A stretch of 64,000 bases of DNA from Cryptocoryne crispatula var. balansae (taxonomy: Eukaryota; Streptophyta; Magnoliopsida; Alismatales; Araceae), in assembly GCA_036172225.1 (NCBI GenBank), contig CM069921.1, positions 10,791,001 to 10,855,000 on the forward strand. Reading direction: 5' to 3'. The notes beneath the pieces are model-generated. The model was not told the origin of the DNA. It searched no databases and worked only from the letters and a program-made list of their open reading frames with translations. Positions within the stretch are counted from its first letter, which is position 1. The number at the start of each line of letters is the position of its first letter. The position numbers and the translations under genes are program-made. Below, piece after piece: positions 31,925 through 43,094 of this stretch.

Positions 31925-32890
31925 GTTATCACCATAAAGTTAATAGGGTCTTAGTCCCCACTAGAATTTCATCGTGATATCCCGTCTTTGCATAATGAGG
32001 GTTATGCAAATTCGTCGAAAATTAGTGAGAGCATAAATTAGGATAAAAGACCATATCTTAATTTTAATGAATATCTGCAATGTTATATTGATAAAATTAT
32101 ATCTTAGTTGTAGAATACGATAATAAACCACCATTAGTATGGCATGCTAGATGTCAAATAGCTTATTGGCTCACACTGCTTAGACCTGTTTAGAACTAAG
32201 AGAATTGTTCTCATAGTTGACCAATTAACTATCTTACTTGAGAAGTAGGTGTCTCTTAAGTTATCTAATGATGTGAAAGAAAGATAAGATCTTATCTTAT
32301 AGACGAGATGCATTGTTTGCCTTAAACTAGATGTTAGTCTCTATGAGATATAAATTATAGAGACAACATGGATAGATGGATATGAGATCCATCATGGCTC
32401 ATAGTGATGAGCTTACTAAATGCAAGATTCTTACACAATCATGATGATGATAAGTGGAAGAGGAAGTACAAAGTGTTTTGTATATAATGCAAAGGTGAAG
32501 CTTGAGAAGCTTCATGCATCAAAGTCATTGACACTTACTTGTTTTAAATATACACTTAATAGTATTAGATACTATATGTGTATATTATAATATTAGATAC
32601 TATGGATGCATCTAATGGTATGAGATATGCATCTTATATCTACAAGGAGTTGTAGATTATGACAAGTAAATGAAGGCTTAATAAAGATGATGACAAGTAA
32701 TTGTTTAATCATATTTGATATGTTAGCTCTCAAGTTATGTGTGAATATTCCTTTTAAGAGGAAATGGGTTGATTTAGATCAATCTACACTTTAGCTTTAA
32801 ATAGACATGGAGAATGAGTTAATGAGTCATTAGAACTCGTACATCTAGACGTATGTTAGCCCATATCTAATAAGGCTAAAGAAGAATATT

Positions 32891-33402
32891 TCTACTTCAT
32901 TATTTCAAAGATGATGTCTCTAGGTATGGATACATGTACTTTATAAAGTACAAATTTAAGACCTTTGAGAAATTATCTGAGATTAAGAATGAAGTAGAGA
33001 TACTAATGGAAAGAGTATTAGAACTCTTTGATGAGATCAAGGAGGGGAATATTTAAGTACATAATTCACATATAATTGAAGGATAATAGAATCTAATAGA
33101 CACATCTTTACACATTTTAGCTTAATTGTGTAGCTAAAATGAAAAATCTACTTCATTATTTCAAAGATGATGTCTCTAGGTATGGATACATGTACTTTAT
33201 AAAGTACAAATTTAAGACCTTTGAGAAATTATCTGAGATTAAGAATGAAGTAGAGATACTAATGGAAAGAGTATTAGAACTCTTTGATGAGATCAAGGAG
33301 GGGAATATTTAAGTACATAATTCACATATAATTGAAGGATAATAGAATCTAATAGACACATCTTTACACATTTTAGCTTAATTGTGTAGCTAAAATGAAA
33401 AA
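32891..33402 (+). repeat. 256-bp perfect tandem duplication in copia-2 integrase region
   Basis: 32891-33146 is repeated as 33147-33402 with no difference that I can find. The unit spans the integrase-coding remnant 'DDVSRYGYMYF'. Confidence 0.93.
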
Positions 33403-35451
33403 CCATATTATGTAAAACATAATATGAACAATGACAAGCTTTGCAAATTTCCTCTTTGTTTAATTTTGGTTAAGTACTCGTAATAACCACTTGTTCTTAA
33501 TAGGTACCTTCTAAGTCTGTTGTGATTATTCCATATAGGATATGGAAAAGGGGTTAAAACTTGACCTTAAGCGAGTTAAGGTTTCGAAATGTCCGACCTG
33601 GTGAAGAAGTATAACTCTAACAAGTTGGAATATAAGACTATGAAGTGTTGCTTGTGGGATATCCAAAGGAAACTTTTGAATATTAAATATACAACCCTTA
33701 TGTATAAGGGTATGTGTTGCTCAGCTCACTATATTTTTAAAGGAAAAGTTTCTTCTTAAGAAAGATAGTGGGAGTAAGGTATATATGGAAGATGTTCCAG
33801 TCCCACAACCCAATGACACTTCTATTAAGGTTCCAGTTAATTATTACACAAGGACAATTCATAGGTCTTTTCTTGTGTTCATTCAACCTAAGAGATACGT
33901 GGGACATATCTCTGATAGATGAAATGAGGCATAAGATAGAAAGGATATTGATCCTAGGATCTATAAAGAACCAATATGAGATATTGATTCATAAATGGGA
34001 AGAGCAATAAAATTCGATATAAAACTTTAATTATTATAATCAAGTTTAGAACTTGATGGATCCACCTAAGGGTATAGTATCCATAAGGAATAAATGGATC
34101 ACTAAAGAATAAATTGGAGTGGATTAGAAGGTAGAGACCTTCAAAGGTGAGAATAGTTGAAAAAGATATCATCGAAGTCAAATGGTTGGCTATGATGAGA
34201 TCTTTTACCTATTCTATGGATTAATTCATTCGGATTTTGATTGTTACACACTATGATTATAAGATAAGCCAATTGGATGTTAAGATAGTGTTCCTCTAAA
34301 GTATTTTGAGGAACAGGTGTATATGATACAACTATAGGGAATCAAGTCCCAATAACATCCAAGAAGAGTGTATTAAGTTCATTTATGAACTGAAGTAAAA
34401 TTTCTTATAGATCATGTATAAGGTTTAATGAGATTAAATCTTATTACTTCGTTAAGAACGAAGATGAGCCTTGTGTATTCAAGAAGATAAGTGGGAGTGC
34501 TATTACTTTCTTGACATTTCATGTTGATGACATACTACTCATTGAGAATGAAGTAGGTGTGTTATCATAAGTGAGCCTAGCTATCAAATGGATCCTCAAA
34601 ACATAATTTGAGTTTTGAGATCTATGGAGATAGATCTAAAAGCAATGCCCAATTAATGTACGTAGTTACCATAGTCAAAGGGTTTGACATGATAAACTCC
34701 TAGATAGATTTCTTACCTATGTAGTGTGGAGTTAATCTCTGTAAAGTGATGTCTTTGAAGACTTCTTGAGAGATAAATAGATCACATTAATAGAACCCTT
34801 ATGCCTTTGTCATAGGGTCTATCATTAATGTGATGCTATGCACATAATGTGATAATGCTCTAAGTGTTGTGAGCTTTCATCAGGAAGATCCAGGTGAGAG
34901 TCACTGGATAGTTTAGAGATATATCATTTGGTACTTGAGAAGTACTGAGAATGTATCTCTATACACTGGAGGATAAGACTTGAAGTCTTGTAGTTTTACA
35001 AACACAAGCTTTTAATCAAATAAGTTTGATATTAAGTCAGAATAATGGTGGTGCAGTAAGCTAAAAGAGTTCTATGTGATAAAACACTGTAAATTTTACA
35101 ACATATGTAAACAAGCTTACATAGTGGTTGCACACTACTTGAGAAGTAGTCTAGATGAAGATTTTCATCTAAGGTATGGGATTGTCCCAATTTTCTTTGA
35201 AAGTGTACCATTGTTTTTGAGAAGACAATGGGGTAGAGCCGATGTCTCATCAGAAGTTTAGAACTTCTGTGGCAATACCATACAATCAGAGAGATTGCAG
35301 CTTATAAAGATATAATTAAAGATAGAGTATCTACCGCTAATAACATTACAGATCCACTAACTGAAGCAGTTACTTAAAGAGTGTTTGAGCTTCACCATGA
35401 GCTGATACAGATCAGTCAGATGGGTGATTGGCTTTAGTGCAAGTGGGAGAT

Positions 35452-36939
35452 TGATAGAAATGTATGCCTTACAAGCCAATCATATATGATATGATTCGAC
35501 ATTTCTAGAAATATCTCATTCAATTAATCAGGCAAATCTTCATTATAAGCTCTTATTAGATGCGAATATCATAATGAAATCCTTGATCAAATGCAATGAT
35601 GATTAAATCATGATGAGATCATGATAATAAGATTGATCATCTAGAGGTATTTGTTCTAAATGTTCCTAGTCATAGGATACTTGAGACGGGATATCAAGGA
35701 TCCGGATAGACTAGTATATGTGATATCTTCACATGTGATGAGGATGACCGATCTCATTGGTCATTAGTGTGGAGACACTAAGATACACACACAGGTGCTC
35801 ATTAGTTGAATGAGTTCACTGAACTGACCGAATTAGAAACCTTGAATGGTATCTTACCGAACTGTCAATCAGGGTTTTCTATCATCACGGTTGCATGGTT
35901 GGACCTTTGACCTGAGTTGCCAAAGATGCCTTGTTGGGTGGAACTTGTGCTTTGACCATTGACTTATGGATCATCATTTAGATGGTCCAGTATAGCGATG
36001 GATCGGGTACAAGGAAAACCCGATGGAGGCAATTGAGCGGACAACAAGGGATCATCCACTCTCGGTAAGTGAGAGTGAATGTCCTATGGGATAGTACTCT
36101 AAATCCCTAGCCAGGGTAGATAGGATAATTGGAAAATGAGTTTTCCAATTGATCCAATTCCGAGTACAGGATCCTATAGAGTCGGTACACTAAAGAGTTG
36201 ACAGTCGATGCCGTACTCTTTTCCGACCGGGACATTGGATGGATGAGGGTTTATATCCATGCGGTAACTGATGATGGAAAGGCTCAATGGAGATGAGATT
36301 ATCCCCATAGCCATTTGGGATCATGGGATGTGGCTTGTACCCTTCATGATCAGTAGGCCGATTAATCTGTTATCGGATAACGGATTTAATTAAATTAAAT
36401 AGAATTGTTCTATTTTATTTAGGCCTCAACCAAATACGCTATTGGGCCTAGTGGGTCACACACAAAAGGACTTATCCACAAGTACAGGGGCAAGGGCGTA
36501 ATTTATAGAGATTTTGGGTTTTTATGAAAAATTTCATAATTCTCTATAAATACTAATGGTTTCAGCCAAACCCCATCAAGCCAAGGGTGAAAACCACGTT
36601 CCTAGCCTCCTCCCTACCTCCTCCTCTCTGTAGTAGGTGTCCATGGTTGATGGAGCTCCGTTCGGGAAGAGTTCTCGAGGCCGGCGTGAAGGGAGAACCT
36701 GCTGTGGATGAAGTTCGTGTGGATACTGCTGTAGACCGGACACTTGAATGGTTTGAAGAGATTGAGAAGCTCATCTTCTTCCTCTCCATGTGATTATATG
36801 AATTCCTATCAGGTATATTCGAACCCGATTTGATCGGTTTTCGGTTTTCATCGTTCGATTTTGATTGAGACAGATTCTAAAGGAACCCATAGGAATCATC
36901 GTTTCCACTGCACCAAATTTTTGTGCACGATTCCTTACA
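35452..36939 (+). repeat. 3' LTR of copia-2, complete
   Basis: It follows the polypurine tract, starts TGATAGAAATG and ends ...GATTCCTTACA, giving 1488 bp. A promoter-like 'ctctataaatac' lies at about 36541-36552. Confidence 0.88.
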
Positions 36940-37546
36940 GCTTGTACCCTTCATGATCGGTAGGCCGATTAATCTGTTATCGGATAACGGATTTAATTAA
37001 ATTAAATAGAATTGTTCTATTTTATTTAGGCCTCAACCAAATACGCTATTGGGCCTAGTGGGTCACACACAAAAGGATTTATCCATAAGTACAGGGACAA
37101 GGGCGTAATTTATAGAGATTTTAGGTTTTTATGAAAAATTCCATAATTCTCTATAAATACTAATGGTTTCAGCCAAACCCCATCAAGCCAAGGGTGAAAA
37201 CCACGTCCCTAGCCTCCTCCCTACCTCCTCCTCTCTCTAGAAGGTGTCCATGGTTGATGGAACTCCGTTCGGGAAGAGTTCTCGAGGCCGGCACGAAGGG
37301 AGAACCTGCTGTGGATGAAGTTCGTGTGGATACTGCTGGAGACCGGACACTTGAACGGTTTGAAAAGCTTAAGAAGCTCATCTCATTCCTCTCAATGGGA
37401 TTATATGAATCCCTATCAGGTATATTCGAACCCGATTTGATCGATTTTCGATTTTCGTCGTTCGGTTCCGATTGAGACAGATTCCAAATGAACCCATAAG
37501 AATCGTCGCTTCCGCTGCACCTAATTTTTATGGACGATTCCTTACA
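36940..37546 (+). repeat. Extra copy of the last 607 bp of the copia-2 LTR
   Basis: 36333-36939 is repeated in tandem at 36940-37546, including the TATA-like box and the ...CCTTACA end, with scattered differences. With the inverted 870-bp piece at 30304-31173 it adds up to nearly one full LTR. Confidence 0.88.
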
Positions 37547-37547
37547 G

Positions 37548-38420
37548 ACTTGGCATGATAACTGTGGAACATAATTAGTTAAGATTCATAGTTGCATGAA
37601 TTTATATTATGCATCATTTCATGAACTGTATTAGATTGTGGTCAAGTCAAGTCAACATGATTATAGGTGTGGTTTGGTATCTGATTTGGTTTAATTGCAT
37701 GAATTAAGGCAATTGTTCTGCATGACTTAGTACTTGGTTTATCTGATTCAATTAAATTGTATATCCGATTGTTGCATTTGAAATTGCCCGAGTAATTATT
37801 TGATTTGCTTGTGAGATGTGGTTGATACTTTAATGCATTATGTGATGAAACTGTTACTTCTCCGGTCTATAATTAGAGTCCCCGTAGGCAGCGGATGATA
37901 TAGTGCAATCCAGTGCATCCTGCAATCCCAAATGCCTAAGTTTATCCTAAGTACACCCCTGTCTAGATATACTAAGGATCTAGCTTACTATATAGTATTT
38001 TTTATATATATTAGAGTTGGTGTGAGTCTTGTGCCATATCTGCAATGTCCAAGCGAAGTATATAAGATACTTAGACAAATGAAATTGAGATAGACACATG
38101 TAGGTCTAGGTGACATAAGCATATAGAATAGTTTAGTCGACAGTTAAGTTCATGTATAGGCATGTTTGATTGGCAATTAAGTTGAAGGAATCCAATTTAA
38201 ATAAATAAACTTGATAAATAATTTATATGATATTATAGCAATTCGTGGGTCTAGTTTATATATGTAATTATCAATTAGATTTGTTACGGGAGGGAAGTTC
38301 TGGTCTCTATAGAAATTTGGTGGGAAGAGTAATCTTCGTCCTCTCACAGTAAATGAGGTCAACATATTTAAGTAGTAATTTAATCTTTGAGGTTTATTAC
38401 TGTCATGTGAGTCTCATTTT
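37548..38420 (+). repeat. Large-LTR family X, copy B, right part (truncated)
   Basis: It resumes family X sequence: 'tgcatgaatt' repeats, 'gcatcctgcaatcccaaatg', 'ctaagtacacccctgtctag' and 'cttactatatagta'. It fades near 'catgtgagtctcatt' (about 38405-38420), before the end motif 'ggggcgtgaca', so this copy is 3'-truncated against module U3. Confidence 0.7.
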
Positions 38421-38919
38421 TTTTACGAGAAAGTGAAGTGTATTTCCTCTGCCAAACTCCCAAACTCCCGAGAAGACTAGGACTCTAGTAAAGTGTTTCG
38501 CACATGACCCAGGTGAAGATGAAGAGTACGCGACCCATGTGAAGATGATAAAAACAATATTTAAATTCCTCTGATGGTCAGATCTAGCTAGATGCTCACT
38601 CCCCCCCCCCCCCATTTAATTTAATTATCTGCCTCGACGAACTTGCCCATCTCACATCCTCTGTTTTATTACGCAACAACATCGCTCGTATACGCCTGCA
38701 CTGTTGCTGAAGCGGGCAAATTTGGAGAAGTCTTGAATTATTCAGCCGAGTTCATGTCTTTTTTTTTTTTTGGTCGAAAGCCGAGTTCATGTAGACTCCA
38801 GATCAGGTACACAAGACACCCGATCTAGCTTCGGTGTTGGGAGGTTGATATGAAATTATGAATGCAGCTGGAGATGAACTGTGCATACGTGAACCCATCG
38901 ACTGATTATTAAACGCATG

Positions 38920-39110
38920 GCTGGTCGAGCATGGCTCGATTGGCACAGTCCCTGCGCCTGGGGGCGCAGGGCAAGGGACCGACGCCTCCCGGCGGCATCA
39001 GCCGGGCATCCCTAGGGAGGTGAACCGTGAGGATCAAGCAGTAGCTCGATCTTTCGCCACTCGCAGTGCAGCGGGCACCAGGGCACTCGGTCACGAGTGA
39101 CCAAAAAAAA
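38920..39110 (+). mobile_element. SINE with 17-bp target duplication
   Basis: This 191-bp insertion has an A8 tail and is flanked by a perfect 17-bp duplication TGATTATTAAACGCATG (38903-38919, 39111-39127). A box-A-like 'tggctcgattgg' lies near 38932. The box B is degraded here. The body contains a perfect 9-bp stem CCCTGCGCC/GGCGCAGGG (38950-38958, 38963-38971). A related copy is at 52851-53000. It lies inside module U3 at a site that is unoccupied in U1 and U2. Confidence 0.8.
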
Positions 39111-39352
39111 TGATTATTAAACGCATGAAAGGCCATGGCAGGTCACACGGTCGAAGTCGTCGGGAAGAAAAGTATGCTGATAATACGTACATAGTCCCTT
39201 TTAATGATTTACAAATGATAAAATTATGACAATTAAAGTTGAAGAACCCAATACATCGATTGTATTCATTCTAATTAATGATGATATTTGAATTTTGAAT
39301 ATTATGTTCCGAAGAGAACTAGATAAAAAGTGTATTAGTACCTGCTCTGATA

Positions 39353-40754
39353 GTTTTTAGGGGCTTTCAATTTACGGTCCTAAGTTAATAGATACATTGT
39401 TTTTAGATCCCACCGTTTAACAAAATTATGTTTTCGACCGAAAGCCGTGAGTTCTAAATTCTGTAATCCTTTCACTAGATTTTTCCTATTCTACCCTTCC
39501 GTTGGGTCTCACTTGGACGGGTCTCACTTGGACGGTAGCTTGCACGGCTTTGGCCAATCTAACATGATTTGACATATGAACGCATTTATGTTTTTCTTAG
39601 TAGTGAAAATCTCCTTCTCTATTTCATATATATAAATATGAAGGTTAAACGTTCATTTGGATTTAGCTGTATGTAAAACTAAAATAAAATATTTTTTTAA
39701 AATATTTTATTGTATTATATTATTTACTTGTACGTAATTTATTTTCATTAAAAACGTAATTCAGTGCTTCCTTGCAAGTATGTCATAATCCTTAATTTTT
39801 TGTTTGGTTAAATAGTAATAAATCATTTTGTAAACATTATACTTGTGAATTGATTGTTTTCTATAATTATTAGTTATTAAGTATACCATACTAAATTAAT
39901 TATATAATAAAATGGAACTATTAAAAAAAGTAAACCACTTGCAATTAAAAAAATTATTAGTTAAAACACATGATGAATATATTCACAATTTTATAGGGTT
40001 CAAGTCTATTCTAGCACAGATGCCTTTTGGCAATTCTCTCTGTAAAATGATGTTGGAGAAAATATAAAATTATGAAGATTAAGTAAATCGATAGATCATA
40101 CTTTCTTTAACTTATAACTAATGGGGTGTTTGGTTACATGATAATTGAGGTTTTTATTTTAATTTTTAAAAATTGTAAGAAAACTTGTTAAAAGAGATGT
40201 TTGACAACCATGACAATTTTATGTTTTGAAAGTGATTTTCTTCTTAAACAAAAAAAGAGAGTCTCACCTCTTTCTTTTTTCTTGTGGTCCCCCACTTTAT
40301 TTGGTCATGTGCGGTGGTTACTCTTTTTTGTAATCACATCTCTCCAAACATGATAATTTTATGTCATGAGTTGTTTCACTTTTTATTTTAATACAATTTT
40401 TTATCATGAAAGTGTACAAAAAATTATCATGCAACCAAACACCCCATAAATATTTCTACGAGGACATTGCATGAAACCAAGGCATGCGTTGGTTAGAATA
40501 ATAAGTTCTTTTTATTTTATACAGTTTAGATTATTTTATTTTATCTATTTTCTATGTATGAAGATTTAGACTAAGGTTAGTGGGTAAAATTGGAAGAGAA
40601 ATGCATAAACGGTTAAAAGTAATGACGCTAGGCATAAATAGGGGTGGAAGTTTAAGAGTAATTGAATTTGGGATTGTAAAATAATAAATAGGTCAATGGG
40701 ACTAAAAACTAAGTAGGGATCCAGATGTGGGGAAGCGGAAGCTGACTTCACCTT
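39353..40754. mobile_element. Insertion of ~1.4 kb in U3, type unknown
   Basis: The limits come from comparison with U1 (about 6085-6110) and U4 (about 42650), where 'ctgctctgat' runs straight on to 'ttcttacaaattttaga'. The interior is AT-rich, with no coding region and no clear terminal repeats. It contains a Tourist-like MITE (40122-40446). Confidence 0.5.
40122..40446. mobile_element. Tourist-like MITE
   Basis: This 325-bp element has terminal repeats TGGGGTGTTTGGTTACATG and inverted CATGCAACCAAACACCCCA, extending to about 25 bp with 'ataatt/aattat'. The target duplication is TAA (40119-40121, 40447-40449). No coding is present. Confidence 0.88.
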
Positions 40755-40900
40755 TTTTTTTTCTTACAAATTTTAGATCACGAGTTAGAGTTAAGAGATC
40801 CAAAATACATGAACAACACGTTGATTCTCAGACATTTCATGTAGAATAATACCCACTCCAACACTCGTACGTGAGCATGCATCCATATGTATATACTTAG

Positions 40901-41770
40901 GAGAATTATCACCCACTCCATTTAACAAAATCAGTTTACCAAAAATTCTATTGACCAAATTTTCATCCCATTTAATCCGTTGACTCCTCTTTCACTTACC
41001 ACCCACTACAATGACCGTGACATATTCTTGTTTTGCCCTCAAAAATAACTAGATAACGTAATGTCAATGGAGTTTTAACCAAGATACTTTTTCATTCAAA
41101 ATATAATAATATTTTATTGTTAAAAAATGCATAATTAGTATGATATACTAAATAGATTATTCTTCATATTTTATAGTCAAAAATTATATTAAATATGATT
41201 CAATAAATAAAATTTTAGTTATCATATTTTTTACTCTAAACAAAACAATATCACGCAGTTAAAATAAAATATGTTTAACTAGATATAATAAATAAATATT
41301 TTATATTAAATTTAAATTTTGATATAAATCAGATGTGATCATTTATTGTCTTAACCATAATAATAATTTGTATTTATAAATTAAATTAATTAACATGATG
41401 TAATAAATAACATGATATTTAATAATTTATATCAAATTTTAATTTTGATATGAATAAAAAATGATAAATTTTTATTCCAAACACATCAATATTTTACGGT
41501 CATAAATCAGATAAAAATTATAAAGTAGTTCTAAAAGTTGAAAATAAAATTGAAGATTTTAGTTGATCATTAAATTTGAAATTTCTTGAAATCTAATATT
41601 AAGAGGAAATACTAGGTACTTTGTTTAACATGAGAGGGTAAAATAGACATTTTCATTGAAAATTGGAGTGGGTGTGATGATAGTCTTGAAAAACGGACCT
41701 GATGGTAAAATATTTTTGAAAACGGACCTAGTGGTAAAGTGTTCTCCTTAAAATGGACCTAGTGTGCATT
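40901..41770. mobile_element. AT-rich insertion in U3, probable MITE-like element
   Basis: In U4 'catccacatgtatgta' is followed at once by 'tcttctcaatctaat'. In U3 these are about 870 bp apart. The ends are loosely inverted: 'taggagaattatcacccactcc' on the left, and the complement of 'aaggagaacactttaccacta' on the right. The interior is very AT-rich, with no gene and no decisive target duplication. Confidence 0.45.
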
Positions 41771-42034
41771 TTGCCATATATTTATCTTCTCAATCTAATT
41801 AGCCGACCTCGTCCTTGAAAATCTTACTTAATTGCCCTTTACTTCTAACGGGAGCGTTGAAAAGTGGACATAATTTCGCGTGAAAAAATTCATAAAAAGT
41901 TCATTGGGTTAAATATTTCGGACCCCTCGATCTCGATCAACATCATCGCTGTGGAGTTGTAAGAACGGTTGGTCTTATTTTACTAAAAACATGACCGGAA
42001 CTTAACTTATTGACACTTCTATCTGACACAATCA

Positions 42035-43089
42035 GGGCTTTAGCTTCATTATAACTTCTAATTAATGCGAAGGTACCAAGGTTCTAAAATACGATCGACC
42101 AAGCTCCACGGCCAAGGTATTATTCTCTTCTAGCCAGTTCTGTAATGAAATGGAGATCAAGTGTACGCACATGACCTGGCCAGTTCGAGTTGAGGAGTAC
42201 GTACGCATTGACCCAGATCTAGATGAGTACAAAACCAATATTTAAATTGCGGTGATTGCTAGCCAGATCTAGATGCTGCTTGCTTCCCCCCCGTAAATTA
42301 CCAGCCTTGACGAATGTGCCCTCCTCTATTTTTAACGCAACAGTATTGCTTTATATATATATATATATGCCTGCAAATGTTGCTGTAGCCGACAAATGAT
42401 CAGAAGAAAAAGTCTTGAATTATTCAGCCGAGTGCATCTCGAAGCACACACCTCTACTAACTTATTGGGAGGTTAGTATATATGCTGATTATCTGTAGTC
42501 CCCTTTATTAATTTACAAATGTTAAAATTTATGACGTTAAGGCCGTTGAAAAACACAATACATCATATAATGTATTCTAAAGAATAATGATATTTGAATA
42601 TTATGTTAGGGGAGATGGATAGATTAAAAGTTGATTAGTACCCTGCTCTGATCTTTTCTTAGCAACTTTAGATCACGAGTTACGTACAGTTAAGAGATCC
42701 GAAATACATGAGTAGCACCCTTGATTCTCAAGAGTCAGATGCAGAAATAATACCCACTCCAACACTCCCGAGCATCCATCCACATGTATGTATCTTCTCA
42801 ATCTAATCACCCGGTTCTTAAAAATCTTACTTAAATGCCGTTTGCTTGCAGCGGGAGCTCTCTACTCAAGGACTTGACGATTGGAGGCTCTTTGCACCCA
42901 AAGCCCAGAGCACAGCTGCTTCGTCTCCTTCCTCCATCATCGATCCCCAGTTTGTCGCCGGCAAGGTCCTGAGCCTCTGGGGAGGTCGCTGCTGCACCTT
43001 GATCTCCACCGGCCAGTAACAACATTCCCAGCTACAGCTTCATCTCCCTCTCCTTTCTCTCTGTTGATCTCCTATGATCATCGACTTCT
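42035..43089 (+). promoter_or_regulatory. Module U4 and first half of NLR-2 leader
   Basis: This is the least interrupted module copy. It contains the empty site of the Helitron insertion (42341-42375), then 'gacaaatgatcag', 'cttgaattattcagccgag', 'tgctctgatc', and at 42870 the 'cttgacgattggaggctctttgcaccca' block followed by a CT-rich leader. The 'aatgcagctggag' part found in the other modules is missing. The leader continues after the solo LTR at 46704. Confidence 0.65.
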
Positions 43090-43091
43090 AA
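43074..43091 (+). CDS. Upstream ORF in NLR-2 leader (5 codons)
   Basis: atgatcatcgacttctaa encodes MIIDF and stop, the counterpart of 25053-25070. Its TAA (43089-43091) overlaps the target duplication AATTA (43090-43094) of the solo LTR. Confidence 0.35.
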   Translation: MIIDF

Positions 43092-43094
43092 TTA

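Larger units (their letters stand above)
31174..35451 (+). pseudogene. Decayed Ty1/copia element (copia-2), internal region
   Basis: There is no long frame, but copia landmarks occur in order on the plus strand. An integrase segment encodes SRYGYMYFIKYK and FEKLSEIKNEVE (about 32930-33000). RT encodes QLDVK (about 34272) and HVDDILLIENEV (about 34520-34560). A degenerate C-terminal 'DPLTEAVT' follows at about 35350, then 'gcaagtgggag' as polypurine tract (35440-35449). Stops and indels are everywhere, so this is an old copy. No tRNA-Met primer site was found near the left end (31174-31420), consistent with rearrangement there. Integrase wording suggests a SIRE/Angela-type lineage, which is inference. 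Confidence 0.85.
38495..41840 (+). repeat. NLR upstream module U3, with nested insertions
   Basis: The module sequence is in four pieces: 38495-38919, 39128-39352, 40755-40900 and 41771-41840. They are separated by a SINE, a ~1.4-kb insertion and an AT-rich insertion. Landmarks shared with U1, U2 and U4 include 'gcacatgacccaggtgaag', 'aatatttaaatt', 'aatgcagctggagatgaac', 'tacctgctctgat', 'acccactccaacactcg' and 'tcttctcaatctaatt'. It is followed by U4 without an NLR between them, mirroring U1 followed by U2. Confidence 0.72.

Noticed and set aside
36562..37475. Paired 68-93 codon ORFs conserved in two copies
   Set aside because: Both copies lie in the duplicated LTR end; similarity reflects duplication of the LTR, and the frames have no recognisable domain.
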